Shown: positions 41,836-52,562 of the stretch, in pieces | Position numbering within the stretch: the first letter of the stretch is position 1 | Layout: the number at the start of each line of letters is the position of its first letter | Assembly (NCBI RefSeq): GCF_000617845.2 | Contig: NZ_DF820425.1 | Coordinates: 5,276,741 to 5,340,740, forward strand | Length of the DNA: 64,000 nucleotides | Direction of reading: 5' to 3' | Origin: Bradyrhizobium sp. DOA9 | Lineage (GTDB): Bacteria; Pseudomonadota; Alphaproteobacteria; Rhizobiales; Xanthobacteraceae | Position numbers and translations under genes: made by a program | The notes under the pieces: generated by a model | The model's input: only the letters and a program-made list of their open reading frames with translations | Databases searched by the model: none | What the model was told of the DNA's origin: nothing

Positions 41836-42816
41836 TTACCAGCGCACCAGCGCGGAGCCCCAGGTGAAGCCGCCGCCCATGGCCTCCAGAAGGACCATGT
41901 CGCCCTTCTTGATGCGGCCATCCTTGCGCGCAACCGACAGCGCCAGCGGGATCGAGGCCGCCGAGGTGTTGCCATGACGGTCCACCGTCAGCACCACCTT
42001 CTCGGGCGCGATGTGAAGCTTGTGCGCGGAGGCGTCGATGATTCGCTTGTTGGCCTGGTGCGGCACGAACCAGTCGATGCCCTCGGCATTGAGCCCGGTC
42101 GCCTTGAAGGCATCGACGATCACGTCGGTGATCATGCCGACTGCGTGCTTGAAGACCTCGCGGCCCTCCATGCGCAGATGGCCGACAGTCTGGGTCGAGG
42201 ACGGCCCGCCATCGACATACAGCTTTGCCTTGTGGCGGCCGTCGGAGCGCAAGTGAGTGGTGACGATGCCGCGGTCGGTCGCGGCATTGCCGGGCTGCTC
42301 CTGCGCTTCCAGCACCACGGCGCCGGCGCCGTCGCCGAACAGCACGCAGGTGCCGCGGTCGTTCCAGTCGAGAATGCGCGAGAAGGTCTCCGCCCCGATC
42401 ACCAGCGCGCGCTTGTAGGCGCCGGTGCGCAGGAAGTTGTCGGCGGTGGCGAGCGCGAACACGAAGCCCGAGCACACGGCCTGGAGATCGAAGGCCGCGC
42501 CATGATTGATGCCGAGCCCGTGCTGCACGGCAACCGCGGTTGCAGGGAAGGTGTTGTCCGGCGTCGAGGTCGCCAGCACGATCAGCTCGATCGACTGCGC
42601 GTCTACGCCGGCGTCGTTGAGCGCGGCCTGCGCCGCCCTGATCGCCAGATGCGAGGTGAACTCGCCCTCGGCCGCGACGTGCCGCTCGCGAATGCCGGTG
42701 CGCTGCACGATCCACTCGTCGGAGGTGTCGATGCGCGCCGCCAATTGGGCGTTGGTCACCACCTGCTCCGGCAGATAAGAGCCGCAGCCGAGCACGACCG
42801 AACGAATCTGAGTCAC
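41836..42816 (-). CDS. fabH: 3-oxoacyl-ACP synthase III (KAS III)
   Basis: 326 aa, GTG start at 42816. Condenses acetyl-CoA with malonyl-ACP to begin fatty acid synthesis. Catalytic triad complete: Cys115 in DLQAVCSGFVF, His253 in WFVPHQANKRI and Asn283 in DRHGNTSAAS. GTGA couples its start to the plsX stop (4-bp overlap), and GGAGG lies inside the plsX end, 8 bp upstream. Translation is therefore coupled to plsX. Confidence 0.97.
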   Translation of the reverse strand: MTQIRSVVLGCGSYLPEQVVTNAQLAARIDTSDEWIVQRTGIRERHVAAEGEFTSHLAIRAAQAALNDAGVDAQSIELIVLATSTPDNTFPATAVAVQHGLGINHGAAFDLQAVCSGFVFALATADNFLRTGAYKRALVIGAETFSRILDWNDRGTCVLFGDGAGAVVLEAQEQPGNAATDRGIVTTHLRSDGRHKAKLYVDGGPSSTQTVGHLRMEGREVFKHAVGMITDVIVDAFKATGLNAEGIDWFVPHQANKRIIDASAHKLHIAPEKVVLTVDRHGNTSAASIPLALSVARKDGRIKKGDMVLLEAMGGGFTWGSALVRW

Positions 42817-43874
42817 GAAACAGCCTCCTGCGCGGCCTGCACGGAACTGAGTGCACCACCCTCGCGGTTGAGCATCTGATTGATCTTGTTCAGGAGATCG
42901 TAGTGAGCCATCTCATAGCCAACATCGATCGCATAGGCAAAGCCTTCGGCGTTGGTTCCGCCGTGGCTCTTGACCACCACACCGTTCAGTCCCAGCAGCA
43001 CGCCACCATTGGACTTGTTGGGATCCATCTTGTCGCGCAGGGCCTGGAAGGCGCTGCGGGCGAAGAGGTAGCCGAGCTTGGACGTCCAGCTCCGCTGCAT
43101 CTCGTGACGAAGCAATTCCGCCATCTGCCGTGCGGTTCCCTCGGCTGCCTTCAGCGCGATGTTGCCGCTGAAGCCTTCGGTGACGATCACGTCGGCGAGC
43201 CCCTTGCCGATGCCGTCGCCCTCGACGAAGCCGATATAGTCGAGCTCCGGCAGGTTCCGCGCCCGCAGGATCTCGCTGGCCTCGCGGATCTCCTCGTGCC
43301 CCTTGATCTCCTCGGCGCCGATGTTGAGCAGCCCGACCGTCGGCCGGGTCTTGTTGAACAGCACGCTCGCCTTGGCCGCGCCCATCACCGCCATCGAGAC
43401 CAGATGGTGGGCATCGCCGCCGAGGGTGGCGCCGAGATCGAGCACGACGGACTTCCCGCGCAGAGTCGGCCAGATCGCCGAGATCGCCGGGCGGTCGATA
43501 CCCGGCAGCGTGCGCAGGTGGAAGCGCGCCATCGCCATCAGCGCGCCGGTATTGCCGGCGGAGATCGCCACATCCGCCTCGCCCTTCTTGACCGCATCGA
43601 TGGCGAGCCACATCGAGGAGGTCTTGCGGCCGCGCCGCAGCGCCTGGCTCGGCTTGTCCTCCATGCTGACGGCGACGTCGGTGTGGACAATTTTGGAGAC
43701 CGCTTTGAGCTTCGGGTGCAGGTCGAGCTCGGGCTCGATCCTGGCGCGGTCGCCGACCAGCAGGAACTCGGTGTCGCGATGCCGCCCAAGCGAGATCGCG
43801 GCGCCCGGAATGACCACGGCGGGGCCGACATCGCCCCCCATGGCGTCCAGCGCGATGCGAACCTTGCTTGGCAT
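42813..43874 (-). CDS. plsX: Phosphate acyltransferase PlsX
   Basis: 353 aa, start MPSKVRIALDAMGGDVGP at 43874. Converts acyl-ACP to acyl phosphate for phosphatidic acid synthesis. Family motifs: MGGDVGPAVVIPGA, VAISAGNTGALMAMA, VLDLGATLGGDAHHLVSMA and VTEGFSGNIALKAAEGT. Peripheral inner-membrane enzyme. Head of the plsX-fabH-ihfA-merR run; the upstream 300 bp are non-coding. Confidence 0.97.
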   Translation of the reverse strand: MPSKVRIALDAMGGDVGPAVVIPGAAISLGRHRDTEFLLVGDRARIEPELDLHPKLKAVSKIVHTDVAVSMEDKPSQALRRGRKTSSMWLAIDAVKKGEADVAISAGNTGALMAMARFHLRTLPGIDRPAISAIWPTLRGKSVVLDLGATLGGDAHHLVSMAVMGAAKASVLFNKTRPTVGLLNIGAEEIKGHEEIREASEILRARNLPELDYIGFVEGDGIGKGLADVIVTEGFSGNIALKAAEGTARQMAELLRHEMQRSWTSKLGYLFARSAFQALRDKMDPNKSNGGVLLGLNGVVVKSHGGTNAEGFAYAIDVGYEMAHYDLLNKINQMLNREGGALSSVQAAQEAVS

Positions 43875-44174
43875 GAAAGTCCTGGAAACCTGGTCTGGTG
43901 CGGCTTTGGGATCAGCGGGGCCGCAAAATGGGTTCGCCACCGGGATGGCGGCCGGCCAAGCGCCACGCCGCACCCGGACCGGGGCGCGACAATAGCGTTT
44001 TGTACCCCCGAAACAACCTCTTGCCCCCAGCCTTTTGCATTCGGGGCGATCCGGCCGCCGGCCGCGGATTTCGCGAGAAACACATTGAAATCAGACAGAT
44101 AAACAGCTGTCCCAAACCATCGAGGCAAATGGCTCGCGTCCCCTGGCAAGGCGGCCGCGAGCGCAAAACGCCCC
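43875..44174. other. Intergenic region between yceD-type gene and plsX
   Basis: 300 bp. The rpmF gene that usually sits between yceD and plsX is absent here, as is common in Rhizobiales. I see no gene or repeat. Confidence 0.6.
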
Positions 44175-44738
44175 TCATTGGCCCTTCTTCTTGTCCTGCA
44201 ATGCCTTCAGCACGGCGAAGGGATGGTCTTCGGGGTCGGGAGCGGTGACCTCGGCCTCGAACACGGCCCCCTCCTTGCGCGGATAGGGATCGATCGCCAG
44301 GAACAGGACGTCGGTGGCGAGCCGGCCGAGGTCGATGATGCCGCCCGTGATCGGCTCGGGCGGGTCGGCAATTTCGGGCGGCGCGTCGCCGTCCTGGCCC
44401 TCCTCGATCAGATCGGCGAGGCGCCGCGCCTCGGCCTCGGGGGCGAACATCAGGTCCACCTCCTCCTCGATCTCGCTCTCGATCGGATCCAGCGTGACGA
44501 CGCAGGTCTGGCCGATCCGGCCGCGGACGAGGCCCGTGACCTGGACCCGCCCGCCGCTTTTCGGCACGACATCGAAGCTGGCCTGGGCGGACAGAACCTC
44601 GCGCAGGCCCGCGACCTCCGCCATCGCCTGCCGCTCGGCCACTGATGCCTCGAGCTCGCGATGCAGCCCGCCATCCGGGATCTGCGCAACGAAGACGGGC
44701 GCCCGCCAGGGATCGCGCTCGGTATCTGATCGGCTCAT
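44175..44738 (-). CDS. YceD family (DUF177) protein
   Basis: 187 aa. Signature of the family in its middle: GRVQVTGLVRGRIGQTCVVTLDPIESEIEEEVDLMFAP, then an acidic linker and the C-terminal IDLGRLATDVLFLAIDPYPRKEGAVFEAE. YceD proteins act with 23S rRNA and rpmF; some bacteria need it for ribosome maturation (general knowledge). Its start overlaps the ubiquinol-chaperone stop by 4 bp. Confidence 0.88.
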   Translation of the reverse strand: MSRSDTERDPWRAPVFVAQIPDGGLHRELEASVAERQAMAEVAGLREVLSAQASFDVVPKSGGRVQVTGLVRGRIGQTCVVTLDPIESEIEEEVDLMFAPEAEARRLADLIEEGQDGDAPPEIADPPEPITGGIIDLGRLATDVLFLAIDPYPRKEGAVFEAEVTAPDPEDHPFAVLKALQDKKKGQ

Positions 44739-45286
44739 GGCGTGACATCCTCTGGCAACGCCGGGGGAAACTTGAAGGACGCGCGCAGCAGCGCGGCCTC
44801 GCCGGTCCGGCCAAGCTCGGCCTCGCTGGCCCTCGCATAGGCCGCGAGCCGCTTCGCCTGGTCGAAGCCGGTCCCATTCAAGATATTCTTGCAGATCGCC
44901 GCTGCCAGCGCCTCGCCGCCGGCGTCCATCGCCTGGTCATAGGCCTGGACGCGGCCGTAGAAGGCCTCGCCAAAGGCCCGCATCCGCTTCGGCACGGTCT
45001 GGTCGCCGACCCCCATCTCGCGCAGATTGTCGTCCATGTCCTCGCAGAAGCGGTCGAACAGCGCCTGGGACAGCTCCGCGGCACCCTGAACGGTACGCAG
45101 GCGGCGCAGCAGCAGCCACAGATGCAGCAGCAACAGGTCGAAACGCCCGTTAACCGTATCGGGCACGCCCAAGTCCCGGTAAAATATGGGTTCTCGCGCC
45201 TGCGTCACGATCATGCCATAGATGGCCTCAATGGTGCCTGGCGGGGTTCGCCGGGGTTTCCTGAAGTGATTGAACGGCCAAAGCAT
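44735..45286 (-). CDS. Ubiquinol-cytochrome c chaperone (CBP3-like)
   Basis: 183 aa. Member of the family of the yeast Cbp3 assembly factor for the bc1 complex, found next to yceD in alphaproteobacteria. Opening PGTIEAIYGMIVTQAREPIFYRDLGVPDTVNGRFDLLLLHLWLLLRRL and LFDRFCEDMDDNLREMGVGDQTVPKRMRAFGEAFYGRVQAYD are its family blocks. No membrane helix; likely cytoplasmic or membrane-peripheral. ATGA overlap couples it to yceD. Divergent from bamE across 98 bp. Confidence 0.9.
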   Translation of the reverse strand: MLWPFNHFRKPRRTPPGTIEAIYGMIVTQAREPIFYRDLGVPDTVNGRFDLLLLHLWLLLRRLRTVQGAAELSQALFDRFCEDMDDNLREMGVGDQTVPKRMRAFGEAFYGRVQAYDQAMDAGGEALAAAICKNILNGTGFDQAKRLAAYARASEAELGRTGEAALLRASFKFPPALPEDVTP

Positions 45287-45384
45287 TGTGGTTTCCGCAA
45301 GCGGGCGCGCGCGAGTTGCATTCAGACGCCCAGCCCGGTACTTCAGCGCCTCGCGCGACGCAAGGGGACGGAATCAGTTCCGCT

Positions 45385-45891
45385 ATGACGACAATGAACC
45401 AGATCAGCCCGCGCGCGGACATGCGGCGCGGCCTTCATGCCTACTGGCGCGGAGTTCATTTGCGCTGGCGCGGCCTGCGCATGCTCGCCGCCGTGACCCT
45501 GGTCGGCGTGGCCCTTGCAGCCTGCACCGGCGAGCAGTTCCAGAAGGGTTACATCCTGCCGCCCGGCGCGCTCGAACAGATTCCGATCGGCGCGAGCCAG
45601 GATCAGGTGCTGATCGTGATGGGCACGCCTTCGACGGTCGCGACCCTCGACGGTGAAGTGTTCTACTACATCTCGCAGCGCTCGGAGCGCCCGGTCGCCT
45701 TCATGAACCAGAAGGTGGTCGATCAGCGTGTCATCGCGGTCTATTTCGACAAGACCCGGCGCGTGCGCCGGCTTGCGAATTACGGTCTCCAGGACGGCAA
45801 GATCTTCGACTTCATCAGCCGCACCACGCCGACGTCGGGCCAGGAGATGAGCTACCTCACCCCGCTGTTCAAGCTGCTCAGCTTCAACTGA
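45385..45891 (+). CDS. bamE: Outer membrane assembly lipoprotein BamE (SmpA/OmlA)
   Basis: 168 aa, start MTTMNQISPRAD at 45385 (ATG also at 45394). Lipobox LVGVALAAC with Cys near residue 47 shows a lipidated outer-membrane anchor. The BamE domain contains EQIPIGASQDQVLIVMGTPSTVATLDGEVFYYISQ, with the GxSxxxVxxxxGxP signature, and the rest FDKTRRVRRLANYGLQDGKIFDFISRTTP. A 38-residue Arg-rich N-terminal part before the lipobox is unusually long. BamE is part of the beta-barrel assembly machine. Confidence 0.92.
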   Translation: MTTMNQISPRADMRRGLHAYWRGVHLRWRGLRMLAAVTLVGVALAACTGEQFQKGYILPPGALEQIPIGASQDQVLIVMGTPSTVATLDGEVFYYISQRSERPVAFMNQKVVDQRVIAVYFDKTRRVRRLANYGLQDGKIFDFISRTTPTSGQEMSYLTPLFKLLSFN

Positions 45892-45904
45892 GGCCGTCGA
45901 AGGA

Positions 45905-45936
45905 TTCGATCGAAGCGGCTTGTCGCTTCGATCGAA
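45905..45936 (+). terminator. Hairpin after bamE
   Basis: TTCGATCGAAGCG (45905-45917) pairs perfectly with CGCTTCGATCGAA (45924-45936), loop 6, starting 13 bp after the stop. No T-run follows on the plus strand, so termination may be Rho-dependent. Confidence 0.6.
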
Positions 45937-46105
45937 AATGGGCGTCGAACGAGACTCCTGAAGCCCTTAATTCCATCGCAAGGCATATGGGCTTACGCCT
46001 GCGTCGTCGTGCCGCTCTCTGCGCGGCAGTTGTCGTCGCGCGCGACTTGCGGTCGCACGTGCTGTTCCCTACGGTTCCCGCAAAGCAAAAAGCAGGAGTG
46101 GATTC

Positions 46106-47107
46106 GTGCCTAAACCTCTGTTGTCCCGCCGTCACGTGCTCGCCGGTGCTGCCGGCCTTTCGGCCGCAGCAATTCTGCCGCGATCGAGCCTTGCCGACTG
46201 GAAGCCCACCGAAAACGTTCGTCTCATCGTGCCGGCCGCAGCCGGCGGCTCGACCGACGTGATGGGCCGGCTCCTGGCCGCGCATCTGCAAACCGCCTGG
46301 GGCCAGTCGGCTGTGGTCGAGAACCGCTCCGGCGGCGGCGGCACGATCGGCACCGCCGAAGCCGTACGCGCCAAACCGGATGGTCACACCATCCTGGTCG
46401 GCAATCCCGGCCCGAACGCGATCGCCTACAGCATCTTCAAGAACCTCAGCTACAAGCCGGACCAGCTTCAGCCGGTCTCGAACATGATCCGGATTCCGAA
46501 CATCGTCTCGGCGCATCCGAAGACCGGCATCAAGTCGATTCCCGAGCTGATCGCTTACCTGAAGGCCAATCCGGACAAGCTCAGCTACGCCTCCTCCGGC
46601 GTCGGCCAGAGCCCTCACCTCACCGGCGCCTGGTTTCTCCAGCTCACCGGCCTGAAGATGACGCACATCCCGTTCCGCGGCGCCGGCCCCGCGCTGCAGG
46701 CCGCCCTTGCCGGCGACATCCAGATCCTGTTCGACAATCTCTATCCGAGCCTGCCGCAAGTGCAGAGCGGCACGCTCAACGGTCTCTGCGTCACCACGCC
46801 CGAGCGCAGCGACCTCGCGAAAGACCTGCCGACCATGCGCGAGAGCGCGCCGGAGCTGGCGAACTTCGACATCTCCTCCTGGTTCTCCGTGTTCCTGCCG
46901 AAGGGCGTCTCGCCCGACGTGCTCAATGCGCTCAATCTCCAGGTCAAGGCGATGCTGGAGCGCGACGACGTCAAGAAGCAGATCGCCGCCATGGGCGCCC
47001 GCGCCGACTACGGCACGCCGGAGCAGTTCGCCGCCTTCGTGGACGCCGAGACGAAGAAGTTCGCCGGCATCATCCAGAAGGAAGGCCTGCAGATGGACGT
47101 GCAGTAG
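46106..47107 (+). CDS. Tripartite tricarboxylate transporter substrate-binding protein (TctC/Bug family)
   Basis: 333 aa, start GTG at 46106 with AGGAG 8 bp upstream. The N-terminus LLSRRHVLAGAAGLSAAAILP has a twin-Arg followed by a hydrophobic core, suggesting Tat or Sec export and a periplasmic location. Family sequence: VRLIVPAAAGGSTDVMGRLLA, NRSGGGGTIGTAEAVRAKPDGHTILVGN and MTHIPFRGAGPALQAALAGDIQ. These proteins bind small carboxylates, e.g. tricarboxylates or aromatic acids, but no TctA/TctB permease is in the window. Followed by an 85-bp repeat. Confidence 0.9.
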   Translation: MPKPLLSRRHVLAGAAGLSAAAILPRSSLADWKPTENVRLIVPAAAGGSTDVMGRLLAAHLQTAWGQSAVVENRSGGGGTIGTAEAVRAKPDGHTILVGNPGPNAIAYSIFKNLSYKPDQLQPVSNMIRIPNIVSAHPKTGIKSIPELIAYLKANPDKLSYASSGVGQSPHLTGAWFLQLTGLKMTHIPFRGAGPALQAALAGDIQILFDNLYPSLPQVQSGTLNGLCVTTPERSDLAKDLPTMRESAPELANFDISSWFSVFLPKGVSPDVLNALNLQVKAMLERDDVKKQIAAMGARADYGTPEQFAAFVDAETKKFAGIIQKEGLQMDVQ

Positions 47108-47118
47108 GTCTCTCTTTC

Positions 47119-47203
47119 GTCATTGCGAGCGAAGCGAAGCAATCCAGACTGCCTCCACGGAAAGACCCTGGATTGCTTCGTCGCAAGAGCTCCTCGCAAT
47201 GAC
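47119..47203. repeat. 85-bp palindromic repeat, GTCAT...ATGAC family, copy 2
   Basis: Same length and ends as copy 1 at 10187-10271: GTCATTGCGAGCGAAGCGAA ... CTCGCAATGAC with AGCAATCCAG / CTGGATTGCT inside. Directly follows the TctC-like gene. Confidence 0.9.
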
Positions 47204-47230
47204 GTGGTGAGAGCATCCGGCCCATCAAAC

Positions 47231-47262
47231 AAAACCCCCGCGGCTCGCGCCGCGGGGTCTTC
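47231..47262 (-). terminator. Terminator of hppA
   Basis: CCCCGCGGC (47236-47244) pairs with GCCGCGGGG (47249-47257), loop TCGC. On the minus strand it is followed by TTTTG after the stem. 26 bp beyond the hppA stop. Confidence 0.82.
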
Positions 47263-47282
47263 TTTTGTCACCTGTACGCCGC

Positions 47283-49403
<2,121 letters not shown>

Positions 49404-49485
49404 GTGATGTTTGCCTCAGATCCTTGATGTACCCCCGGCGCCTTTTGTGTTCCGTCGTGCGGTGCGGCGCCTTGATTTTGAACAA

Positions 49486-49514
49486 AGCCGCCCCCTTGCC
49501 CTTAGGGGGCGGCT
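49486..49514 (-). terminator. Terminator after thiL
   Basis: AGCCGCCCCCT (49486-49496) and AGGGGGCGGCT (49504-49514), 11-bp perfect stem, loop 7; on the minus strand TTTG follows. It lies 125 bp beyond the thiL stop and 83 bp before the hppA start. Confidence 0.7.
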
Positions 49515-49638
49515 CCAGTCGGCCGCGAGCTTGCCAAAATCAAATTGAGGGTGCAACGCCGGATCAGGCCAAAAGGCCGATCTCGGCAGGTATTTAGGAC
49601 CAAGTGCTGAGAACCAGGATGCCGGTTTGGAGCAATTC

Positions 49639-50631
49639 CTAGAAGTGGCTGTAGGAAAGCCGCGTCAAAAGCAGGTCCTGGCCCTGCCCGTCCAGGAAGT
49701 GCAGCGGCTTCTGCCCTTCCGTGATCGTCCCGATTGCGGTGACGGCAATGCCGAGGGCCCGCCCCGCGGCAATCAGCGCGTCGCTTTGCGCTGGCGGAGC
49801 AGTGCACAGCACCTCGTAGTCGTCGCCTCCTGCAAGCAGCGTCTCGACAGACGCGACGCTGCGGGCGCACAGGGCGGCCGCCGCGGCCGAAAGCGGCACG
49901 CTCGGCACGTCCACCGACGCCGAGACTCCCGAGGCGGCGCAGAGCTTGGTCAGATCGCCGGCGAGGCCGTCGGAGACGTCCATCGCCGCGGTGGCATGAT
50001 CGCGCACCGCCCGCGCCAGCACATTGCGCGGCTGCGGCACCCGATAGCGCGAGACCAGAAAATCCCGTGCCGCAGGATCGGATGCCAACGCGGCGGCCAC
50101 AGCGCCGCCCTTGAGCACGTCGAGGCCGAGCGCGGCATCGCCGATCGTGCCCGTCACCAGGATGCGGTCGCCCGGCCTTGCGCCGGTGCGGCCGATCATC
50201 CGCCCCCGCGGCACGCGGCCAAAGGCGGTGATCGAGATCATCTGCGGGCCCGGCGTCGACACCGTATCGCCGCCGAGCAGAGGACAAGCGAAGGCCTTGG
50301 CGTCCTCGCCCAGCGCGTCGGCAAAGGGACGGAGCCAACCATCCTCCTTGCTGCGCAACGCCAGCGTCAGCACGAAGCCAGCCGGCACGGCGCCCTTGGC
50401 CGCGAGATCGGACAGGTTCACCCGCAGCGCCTTGCGCGCGATGGTGTCAGGCGGATCGCTGGCAAGATAGTGCACGCCCTCGACCACGGCGTCGGTGGTG
50501 ACGACGATGTCCTCGCCGGACGAGGGCAGCACCGCAGCGTCGTCGACCAGTCCGAACGCGCCGGGATCGGTCGCCAGCGGCTTGAAATAGCGCGCGATGA
50601 GGGAGTCTTCGCCGGAGGGATTGTTTGCCAT
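49639..50631 (-). CDS. thiL: Thiamine-monophosphate kinase
   Basis: 330 aa, start MANNPSGEDSLIARYF at 50631. Phosphorylates TMP to TDP with ATP. Family features: DDAAVL (35-40) and VVTTDAVVEGVHYL with metal Asp, NLSDLAAKGA, LLGGDTV, TGTIGDAALGLDVLKGG, AMDVSDGLAGDL and LAGGDDYEVL. Closing gene of the nrdR-to-thiL run; preceded by a repeat element at 50655-50782 that separates it from nusB. Confidence 0.95.
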   Translation of the reverse strand: MANNPSGEDSLIARYFKPLATDPGAFGLVDDAAVLPSSGEDIVVTTDAVVEGVHYLASDPPDTIARKALRVNLSDLAAKGAVPAGFVLTLALRSKEDGWLRPFADALGEDAKAFACPLLGGDTVSTPGPQMISITAFGRVPRGRMIGRTGARPGDRILVTGTIGDAALGLDVLKGGAVAAALASDPAARDFLVSRYRVPQPRNVLARAVRDHATAAMDVSDGLAGDLTKLCAASGVSASVDVPSVPLSAAAAALCARSVASVETLLAGGDDYEVLCTAPPAQSDALIAAGRALGIAVTAIGTITEGQKPLHFLDGQGQDLLLTRLSYSHF

Positions 50632-50654
50632 CAGCGCCAACCACATCCACAGCC

Positions 50655-50782
50655 GTCATCGCCCGGCAAAAGCGCGAAGCGCGTCTTCGAAAGGGAGACC
50701 GGGCGATCCAGTATTCCGAAGACGGTCGTGTCAGCCCGATAGGCCGCGGCGTACTGGATCACCCGCCTTCGCGGGTGATGAC
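50655..50782. repeat. 128-bp palindromic repeat, divergent GTCAT...ATGAC member
   Basis: Begins GTCATCGCCCGG and ends CGGGTGATGAC, with GGCGATCCAGTA and TACTGGATCACC at its inner arms, i.e. a shared ATCCAG/CTGGAT core as in copies 1 and 2, but other arm sequences. It is between nusB and thiL. Confidence 0.75.
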
Positions 50783-50833
50783 AGCGGAATGTGGGGCAGC
50801 CGTCTCGCATCACCTCACCGCCCTCGCGGGAAA

Positions 50834-51331
50834 CTACCCCCGCCCGAACTCGTCGCCGCGAAACTGCCGGCCGATCTGGTCGAGCACCGCATTCACCATG
50901 CCGGTCTCCTCGCGATCGACGAAGGCATTGGCAACGTCGACATATTCGGAGACGACCACCCGGCCCGGCACGTCCTTGCGGTGCTGCAGCTCATAAGCCC
51001 CTGCCCGCAGCACCGCGCGCAGGATCGCCTCGATCCGCTTCAAGGGCCAGCCTTTCGACAGCGCCTCGTCGATCAGGGGATCGAGCTTCTTCTGGTCGCG
51101 CACGACGCCGGAGACGACGTCGCGGAAGAACGCCGCCTCGGCCGGCAGGTAGGTGTCGCCCTCGACCTCGTTGCCGAGCCAATGGCTTTCGAACTCGGCA
51201 AAGATGTCGTTGATGCCGGCACCGGCGATGTCCATCTGGTACAGCGCCTGCACGGCAGCAAGCCGCGCCGCGCCGCGCCGGTTCGCCTTCTTCTCGACAG
51301 CGCCTGTCGGCTTCTTGGTGTTATCGGCCAT
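50834..51331 (-). CDS. nusB: Transcription antitermination protein NusB
   Basis: 165 aa, start MADNTKKPTGAVEKKANRRG at 51331. NusB binds boxA with NusE/S10 in rRNA antitermination. Motifs: RGAARLAAVQALYQMD, then PLKRIEAILRAVLRAGAYEL and VSEYVDVANAFVDREETGMVNAVLDQI, the family end. It is 4 bp after the ribH stop, so they are cotranscribed. A 20-residue N-terminal extension is usual in alphaproteobacteria. Confidence 0.96.
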   Translation of the reverse strand: MADNTKKPTGAVEKKANRRGAARLAAVQALYQMDIAGAGINDIFAEFESHWLGNEVEGDTYLPAEAAFFRDVVSGVVRDQKKLDPLIDEALSKGWPLKRIEAILRAVLRAGAYELQHRKDVPGRVVVSEYVDVANAFVDREETGMVNAVLDQIGRQFRGDEFGRG

Positions 51332-51335
51332 GGCT

Positions 51336-51827
51336 TCAGGCCTGCGCCAGGCGGCGTTTGATGCGCAGCATCGCAAGCGCGGCGCGCGCGGCATCGCCGC
51401 CCTTGTTGAGCTCGCTGGCGCGCGCCCGCGCCCAGGCCTGCGCCTCGGTGTTGACGGTGAGGATGCCGTTGCCGAGCGGCAGCTTCCGCGCCACGGCGAG
51501 GTCCATCAGCGCGCGCGAGGATTCCTGCGAGACGATCTCGAAATGAATGGTGTCGCCGCGGATCACGCAGCCGAGCGCGATTACCGCATCATAGGGCTTG
51601 CCGTTGGCCGCCGCGGCATCGACCGCGATGGCCACGGCCGCGGGAATCTCCAGCGCACCGGGAACCGTGATGACGTCGTGGGTCAGGCCGGCCGCCTTCA
51701 GCTCGGCGACCGCGCCGTCCAGCAGCGCATCCTGGAGATCGTCATAGAACCGCGCCTCGACAATCAGCGCCCGCGCGCCGGAAATGTCGGTCTGGTCCTT
51801 CAGGGGAGCGCGCCGCGCGTCTGCCAT
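51336..51827 (-). CDS. ribH: 6,7-dimethyl-8-ribityllumazine synthase
   Basis: 163 aa, ATG at 51827. Penultimate step of riboflavin synthesis, from 5-amino-6-ribitylaminouracil and dihydroxybutanone phosphate. Family motifs: ALIVEARFYDDL, VPGALEIPAAV, GCVIRGDTIHFEIVSQESSRALMDLAV and PLGNGILTV. Separated from ribE by an 82-bp repeat that interrupts the rib run. Confidence 0.97.
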   Translation of the reverse strand: MADARRAPLKDQTDISGARALIVEARFYDDLQDALLDGAVAELKAAGLTHDVITVPGALEIPAAVAIAVDAAAANGKPYDAVIALGCVIRGDTIHFEIVSQESSRALMDLAVARKLPLGNGILTVNTEAQAWARARASELNKGGDAARAALAMLRIKRRLAQA

Positions 51828-51841
51828 GGTCAACCTATTCT

Positions 51842-51923
51842 GTCATTGCCGGGCTTGACCCGGCAATCCATCGGGCAAGCCCCTCTTAAGAGGATGGATG
51901 CGCGGGTCAAGCCCGCGCATGAC
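51842..51923. repeat. 82-bp palindromic repeat, GTCAT...ATGAC member
   Basis: GTCATTGCCGGGCTTGACCC at the start and GCCCGCGCATGAC at the end; inner CGGCAATCCATC and GATGGATGCGC. It sits between ribE and ribH, the only break in that run. Confidence 0.85.
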
Positions 51924-51938
51924 GATCTTTAGGCACCG

Positions 51939-52562
51939 TCACTTCATTTCCGTCAGCCGCGCCGCGTAGCGGGCCATCAGGTCGACCTCGATATTGACCT
52001 CATCACCCGCCTTCCAGCCGCCGATCGTGGTGACCGTCAACGTGTGCGGGATGATCAGCACCGAAAAGGTCACGTCCGCAACCGTATTGATCGTCAGCGA
52101 GACGCCGTCGAGCGTGATCGAGCCCTTGGTGGCGATGAACCGGGCCAGCTCCCGGGTCGTCGAGAGCACGAACCGCGCCATATCCGGCAAGTCCTCGCGG
52201 CTGACGATGGTTGCAATGCCATCGGCGTGGCCGGCGACGATATGGCCGCCGAGCTCGTCGCCGATCTTCAGCGCGCGCTCGAGGTTGAGCCTCGTGCCGA
52301 CCTTCCAGTGCTTGGCCGTCGTCAACGCCAGCGTCTCGGCCGCGGTGTCGACGTCGAACCAGGTCCTTTGCTTAGAGTCCCTGCCATCCGCCACGCCGGA
52401 GCCAACTACGGTCAGGCAGACGCCGTTGCAGGCGATCGAGGCGCCGTCCGCAATCGTGCTCTGATCGTAGCGGCAGGCAATGCGGAGCCGGTGCAGCTGG
52501 CCCTGCACCGTTGGCGTGAAGCTGACGATCTCGCCGATATCGGTGACAATGCCGGTGAACAT
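51939..52562 (-). CDS. ribE: Riboflavin synthase alpha chain
   Basis: 207 aa, two lumazine-binding repeats. Opening MFTGIVTDIGEIVSFTP; repeat hallmarks DGASIACNGVCLTVVG (with the catalytic Ser/Cys region) and DGVSLTINTVADVTFSVLIIPHTL. Dismutates two 6,7-dimethyl-8-ribityllumazine to riboflavin. Its start overlaps the ribD stop by one base (TAATG). Confidence 0.96.
   Translation of the reverse strand: MFTGIVTDIGEIVSFTPTVQGQLHRLRIACRYDQSTIADGASIACNGVCLTVVGSGVADGRDSKQRTWFDVDTAAETLALTTAKHWKVGTRLNLERALKIGDELGGHIVAGHADGIATIVSREDLPDMARFVLSTTRELARFIATKGSITLDGVSLTINTVADVTFSVLIIPHTLTVTTIGGWKAGDEVNIEVDLMARYAARLTEMK

Noticed and set aside
43875..44174. rpmF between plsX and the yceD gene
   Set aside because: No 55-65-aa frame with a zinc-ribbon or the L32 AVPKRK start was found.
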